Positions 14,866 to 17,761 of a DNA stretch of 17,761 bases are shown one piece after another. The DNA is from Pseudomonadota bacterium (lineage in GTDB: Bacteria > Pseudomonadota > Alphaproteobacteria > Rhizobiales > Xanthobacteraceae): NCBI GenBank assembly GCA_023388935.1, contig JAEWFG010000353.1, forward strand, positions 1-17,761, read 5' to 3'. Every line of letters starts with the position of its first letter. Position 1 is the first letter of the stretch. The notes below the pieces were generated by a model. It searched no databases. It was given only the letters and a program-made list of their open reading frames with translations, and was not told the origin of the DNA. Both the position numbers and the translations under genes were made by a program.

Positions 14866-15558
14866 TCAGGCGCTGCGCAGCCAGTCCGTCTGATGCGGCT
14901 CGGGCTCGGCTTCACCCCGAAGAAGACTTGGGAGCAGACCGCGCACGTCGGCTGCAACAGCGAAGCACCCTGCCTGCAAAAGCGTATCATTACCGAAGCC
15001 GCCTGTCAGGACGCCCGCCGCCTTTGCGCCAGCTTCAATTCCGGCCTCGGCGTCATATGGCGTATCGCCGACCATGACCGCCTGCGAGCCCGGCAGGGCA
15101 AGCTTGCGGAGGGCGATGCCGACGAGGCGCGGATCGGGCTTACCATGTTCGACGTCATCGCCGCAGGCGGTGGCGGTGATGTATTCGTTCGCGTTCAGAA
15201 GCGATTGATACCGCCTGAAAGGCAGGCCCTTGCAGTCAGTCGCAAGCGCGACGCGGCCGCCGTGTTCGGTGATGGCCCGGAAGAGATCGCGCACACCATC
15301 GAACGCTCGGACGGTTGGCAGATACTCGCGCTCGTAGATCGCGCCCTGTATCTGCAGGATTTCCCGCCGCTCAGCCTCGCCCGCCTCCGGAATGGCGAGC
15401 TGCAGTGTCTGATCGCCGTCGAGACCGGAATAGAGCTGAAGCGTCTGATACGGCACTCGGTAGCCGTGTTGCTCAAGCGCGTCTTGCAGGCTGCGCAAAT
15501 TCTGCGGCACGCTGTCGATCAGCGTCCCTTCAACGTCGAAAATGAAACCCGCGAGCAT
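14866..15558 (-). CDS. HAD-superfamily phosphatase, phosphoglycolate phosphatase-like
   Basis: 230 residues with all four HAD motifs: I, Asp8-Val-Glu10-Gly-Thr (FDVEGTLIDS); II, Thr107 (VALATDCKG); III, Lys140 (HGKPDP); IV, Asp165 and Asp169 (VMVGDTPYDA). The helical cap between motifs I and II (about residues 16-90, with QLYSGLDGDQTLQL) is of the C1 type seen in Gph/beta-phosphoglucomutase relatives. The second acid of motif I is Glu instead of the usual Asp; I recall a rhizobial subfamily that shares DVEGT, so this looks like a subfamily trait. Start ATG 15558, with a purine-rich AAAGGGCGCAGG before it. A 6-base inverted repeat (ACCTCA-c-TGAGGT, 15592-15604) lies 34-46 bases upstream of the start and could be an operator. 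Soluble, cytosolic; substrate unknown. Frame intact. Confidence 0.88.
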   Translation of the reverse strand: MLAGFIFDVEGTLIDSVPQNLRSLQDALEQHGYRVPYQTLQLYSGLDGDQTLQLAIPEAGEAERREILQIQGAIYEREYLPTVRAFDGVRDLFRAITEHGGRVALATDCKGLPFRRYQSLLNANEYITATACGDDVEHGKPDPRLVGIALRKLALPGSQAVMVGDTPYDAEAGIEAGAKAAGVLTGGFGNDTLLQAGCFAVAADVRGLLPSLLRGEAEPEPHQTDWLRSA

Positions 15559-15680
15559 CCTGCGCCCTTTCGCTCCGGCAATAAACCTTTGACCTCACTG
15601 AGGTTCCAACCTGGGCTGAAACAGGCAAAGCTCCTTGCGGCAACGTTGGCAGAGCACGATAACAATCGGGGAGGTTTGCC

Positions 15681-15758
15681 ATGGGACGGCGCATCAATTA
15701 GACCACGTCGCTTGAAGAACGCCTGCGCGGCAGCACTATTGCGCCCCTGCTGAGCTAA
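15681..15758 (+). pseudogene. Tiny ORF remnant with strong SD and in-frame stop
   Basis: GGGGAGG at about 15669-15675, a 6-base spacer, then ATG 15681 and MGRRIN followed by TAG (15699-15701). In the same frame the next codons read TTSLEERLRGSTIAPLLS before TAA at 15756-15758. 'TTSLEERL' is the start of a common small rhizobial helical protein as I recall it, so this may be its decayed 5' end. Too short to be sure. Confidence 0.3.
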
Positions 15759-15802
15759 CGCGCTCAACTAATACAAGGCGGCTGACTCTCCCGCATGGGA
15801 GG

Positions 15803-15827
15803 GGAACTTTTTCAACCACCGCGCGTT
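15803..15827 (+). promoter_or_regulatory. EcfG-type (general stress response) promoter
   Basis: GGAAC at 15803-15807 and CGTT at 15824-15827, separated by 16 bases, match the consensus of the alphaproteobacterial general stress sigma factor EcfG. Transcription would begin near 15834, giving a short leader before ATG 15848. A perfect 5-base inverted repeat with a 4-base loop (CTCCC-gcat-GGGAG, 15788-15801) abuts the -35 element and could bind a regulator. Confidence 0.6.
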
Positions 15828-15847
15828 TCCTCCTGTTAAGCTGTGTA

Positions 15848-17761
15848 ATGACATCGGCGCGGAATACTGTTTTGGATCAAATCAACACGTTCGAAGCCTC
15901 GCAATCACCCGAAGGCCGTTACCGCATGCTGGTGGAGGCGGTGACCGATTATGCAATCTACATGCTTGATCCAGAAGGCATCGTCTCAAGCTGGAATCCC
16001 GGCGCGCGCCGGTTCAAGGGCTACGAAGTGTCCGAAATCATCGGCCAGCATTTTTCCCGTTTCTATACGGAGGAAGACCGCAAATCAGGATTACCGCACC
16101 GGGCGCTGGAGACGGCAGCCCGCGAAGGTAAGTTCGAGAGTGAAGGGTGGCGCGTCCGTAAGGACGGCAGCCGCTTCTGGGCCTATGTCATTATCGATCC
16201 CATCCGGGATAACCACGGCAGGCTCGTCGGCTATGCCAAGGTCACACGCGACCTGACAGAGCGGCGCGAGGCCGAAGCCGAACTCCGCCGAAACCAGGAG
16301 CAATTCCGCCTCCTCGTGCAGGGTGTGACCGATTACGCGATCTATCTCCTTACTCCGGAAGGCCTGGTCGCAAGCTGGAATGCCGGCGCGGAACGGATCA
16401 AGGGCTACAAGCCGGAAGAGATAATCGGAAAGCATTTCTCGATCTTCTATACCGACGAGGACCGGGCCGAAGGGCTTGCGGACACTGCGCTCCAAACAGC
16501 GCGGCGGGAAGGTAAATACGAGCGTGAAGCCCAGCGTGTCCGCAAGGACGGGACGAAGTTCTGGGCAAGCGTCGTGCTGGACGCGATCCGCGACGATGAG
16601 GGCAAGCTTATGGGCTTTGCCAAAATCACGCGGGACATTACCGAGCGCAAGCAAACGGAAGAGAAGCTCGAACGCACCAGAGAAGCGCTGGTGCAGTCCC
16701 AGAAGATGGAGGCAATCGGTCACCTCACCGGCGGCGTCGCGCACGATTTCAACAATCTCCTGATGGCGATCCAGGGCAGCCTTGAGCTGATGAAGCGCCG
16801 CCTTCCAGATTACGATGCACAGATGCACAAGTTTCTCGACAACGCACTGCAGGGCGCGCAGCGCGGCGCGGCGCTCACCCAGCGCATGCTCGCCTTCGCG
16901 CGGCGACAGGAGCTTAAACTGCAGACCGTCAGTGTCGCCGAGCTCGTTAACGGGATGACGGATCTGCTTCAGAGCTCACTCGGATCAAGCGTCCAAATCG
17001 AAACCCGTTTCACGGTCGGCCTGCCGAAAGTGTCCGCCGACGCAAACCAGCTTGAGCTGGCCGTTCTCAATCTTGCGATGAACGCAAGAGACGCGATGCC
17101 CAATGGCGGGACGATTATCATCTCGGGGCGGGAGCGGACAGTGCGCGACGAGCCGGGGCTTGCGCCCGGGCACTATGTCTGCCTCGCGGTGAAGGATACC
17201 GGCGTCGGAATGGATGAGGCGACATTGCGGCGTGCGGCCGAACCCTTCTACACGACGAAAGGCGTAGGGAAAGGCACGGGTCTCGGGTTGCCCATGGTGC
17301 ACGGCATGACAGAACAGTCCGGCGGCAAACTTTATCTCAAAAGTAAACCTGGCGAGGGGACGACGGCGGAGCTCTGCCTGCCCGTTGCCTTCACCGAAGA
17401 AGAACGGCAGTACGAGGAAATCACCGCCCCGCCCCCACCCGCAATCCCGGCGCTGAGGATCGTCAGCGTCGATGACGATCCGCTCGTCGCCTTCAATACT
17501 TCCGCGATGCTGGAAGAGCTTGGCCACACGGTCTTCGCCGCGACAAGCGGGGCCGAGGCGCTCAGGGTCATTGAAGAGGAGCGCGATATCGATCTCCTAA
17601 TTACGGACCAGGCCATGCCCGGCATGACCGGGTCCGAGCTTGCGGACGCGGTCAGGACCCGTTTGCCAAACCTGCCTATCATCATCGCCACCGGTTACGC
17701 AGAATTGCCTCAAGGATCAGAAAAAGGCCTGCCGCGCCTTGCGAAGCCGTTCTTCCAGCAA
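15848..17761 (+). CDS. Hybrid histidine kinase, PAS-PAS-HisKA-HATPase-REC (3' end outside window)
   Basis: 638 codons, open at the window end. Two PAS domains, about residues 24-140 and 152-268, are near copies (VTDYAIY, FKGY/IKGY, EIIGxHFS, RVRKDGxxFWA, TRDxTER). The HisKA region follows, with phospho-acceptor His299 (GGVAHDFNNLL). The ATPase domain has an N-box at Asn412 (LAMNARDAMPNGG), a G1 box from Asp450 (DTGVGMD) and KGTGLGLPMVHGM. A C-terminal receiver domain has the acidic pocket Asp542-544 (VDDDPL), phospho-acceptor Asp587 (ITDQAMPG) and Lys633 (AKPF). No membrane segment or signal peptide, so it is a cytosolic sensor; PAS ligand unknown. ATG 15848 gives the full first PAS but has only a weak ribosome binding site. 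An EcfG-type promoter just upstream suggests stress-dependent expression. Only a few codons of the receiver domain should remain beyond 17761. Confidence 0.92.
   Translation, partial: MTSARNTVLDQINTFEASQSPEGRYRMLVEAVTDYAIYMLDPEGIVSSWNPGARRFKGYEVSEIIGQHFSRFYTEEDRKSGLPHRALETAAREGKFESEGWRVRKDGSRFWAYVIIDPIRDNHGRLVGYAKVTRDLTERREAEAELRRNQEQFRLLVQGVTDYAIYLLTPEGLVASWNAGAERIKGYKPEEIIGKHFSIFYTDEDRAEGLADTALQTARREGKYEREAQRVRKDGTKFWASVVLDAIRDDEGKLMGFAKITRDITERKQTEEKLERTREALVQSQKMEAIGHLTGGVAHDFNNLLMAIQGSLELMKRRLPDYDAQMHKFLDNALQGAQRGAALTQRMLAFARRQELKLQTVSVAELVNGMTDLLQSSLGSSVQIETRFTVGLPKVSADANQLELAVLNLAMNARDAMPNGGTIIISGRERTVRDEPGLAPGHYVCLAVKDTGVGMDEATLRRAAEPFYTTKGVGKGTGLGLPMVHGMTEQSGGKLYLKSKPGEGTTAELCLPVAFTEEERQYEEITAPPPPAIPALRIVSVDDDPLVAFNTSAMLEELGHTVFAATSGAEALRVIEEERDIDLLITDQAMPGMTGSELADAVRTRLPNLPIIIATGYAELPQGSEKGLPRLAKPFFQQ

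Noticed and set aside
14782..15753. 323-codon plus-strand frame
   Set aside because: Antisense to the HAD phosphatase, whose four motifs are all present; no ribosome binding site or motif of its own.
16091..16828. 245-codon minus-strand frame
   Set aside because: Lies opposite the two PAS domains and HisKA region of the histidine kinase; mirror frame.

Overview
The window is GC-rich alphaproteobacterial DNA. Gene content points to the Bradyrhizobium / Rhodopseudomonas / Afipia / Nitrobacter group (Nitrobacteraceae): a LigD-type ligase end next to a type IB topoisomerase, a phasin, a ROK protein of rhizobial type, an EcfG-type promoter, and many small rhizobial-style hypothetical genes. This assignment is inferred from recognised families; no search was run.

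Layout. 1-1490: the 3' end of a LigD-type ATP-dependent DNA ligase (one frameshift), then an intact DNA topoisomerase IB with all five catalytic residues. 1491-8247: a loose accessory stretch of small genes, mostly on the minus strand. It holds secreted hypothetical proteins, a zinc ribbon protein, a frameshifted phasin, a ROK-family gene broken at several places and cut short, a broken carboxypeptidase-regulatory-like gene, and a mono-heme cytochrome c. 8443-12556: a three-gene, ATGA-overlapped operon for a periplasmic molybdenum hydroxylase (tri-heme-type cytochrome c, 2Fe-2S subunit, molybdopterin subunit). 12831-13380: a run of three tiny minus-strand genes. 13480-14261: an ArdC-type antirestriction gene with frameshifts and a stop. 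14373-15558: a secreted low-complexity protein and a HAD phosphatase. 15803-17761: an EcfG-type promoter followed by a hybrid histidine kinase with two nearly duplicate PAS domains, open at the window end.

How the parts relate. The Mo hydroxylase operon is a textbook electron chain (Mo centre to 2Fe-2S clusters to membrane-anchored cytochrome c). In this copy the Mo subunit has an in-frame TAA at codon 81, and the second heme motif of the cytochrome reads CxxCR instead of CxxCH. The divergent cytochrome c / carboxypeptidase-like pair next to it is also damaged. The operon therefore looks like a once-complete oxidation system that is being lost.

The strongest pattern in the window is decay. 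At least eight genes carry lesions, most of them single-base losses that become visible when homologous reading frames are stitched together, plus three in-frame stops in recognisable genes. The larger housekeeping or regulatory genes (topoisomerase, HAD phosphatase, histidine kinase) are clean. Real pseudogene formation in an accessory region explains this best, but indel errors in the assembly must be excluded. I found no convincing new defence or mobile system; the ArdC remnant is the only hint of former plasmid or integrative-element DNA. No tRNA, rRNA, CRISPR or transposase gene was seen.
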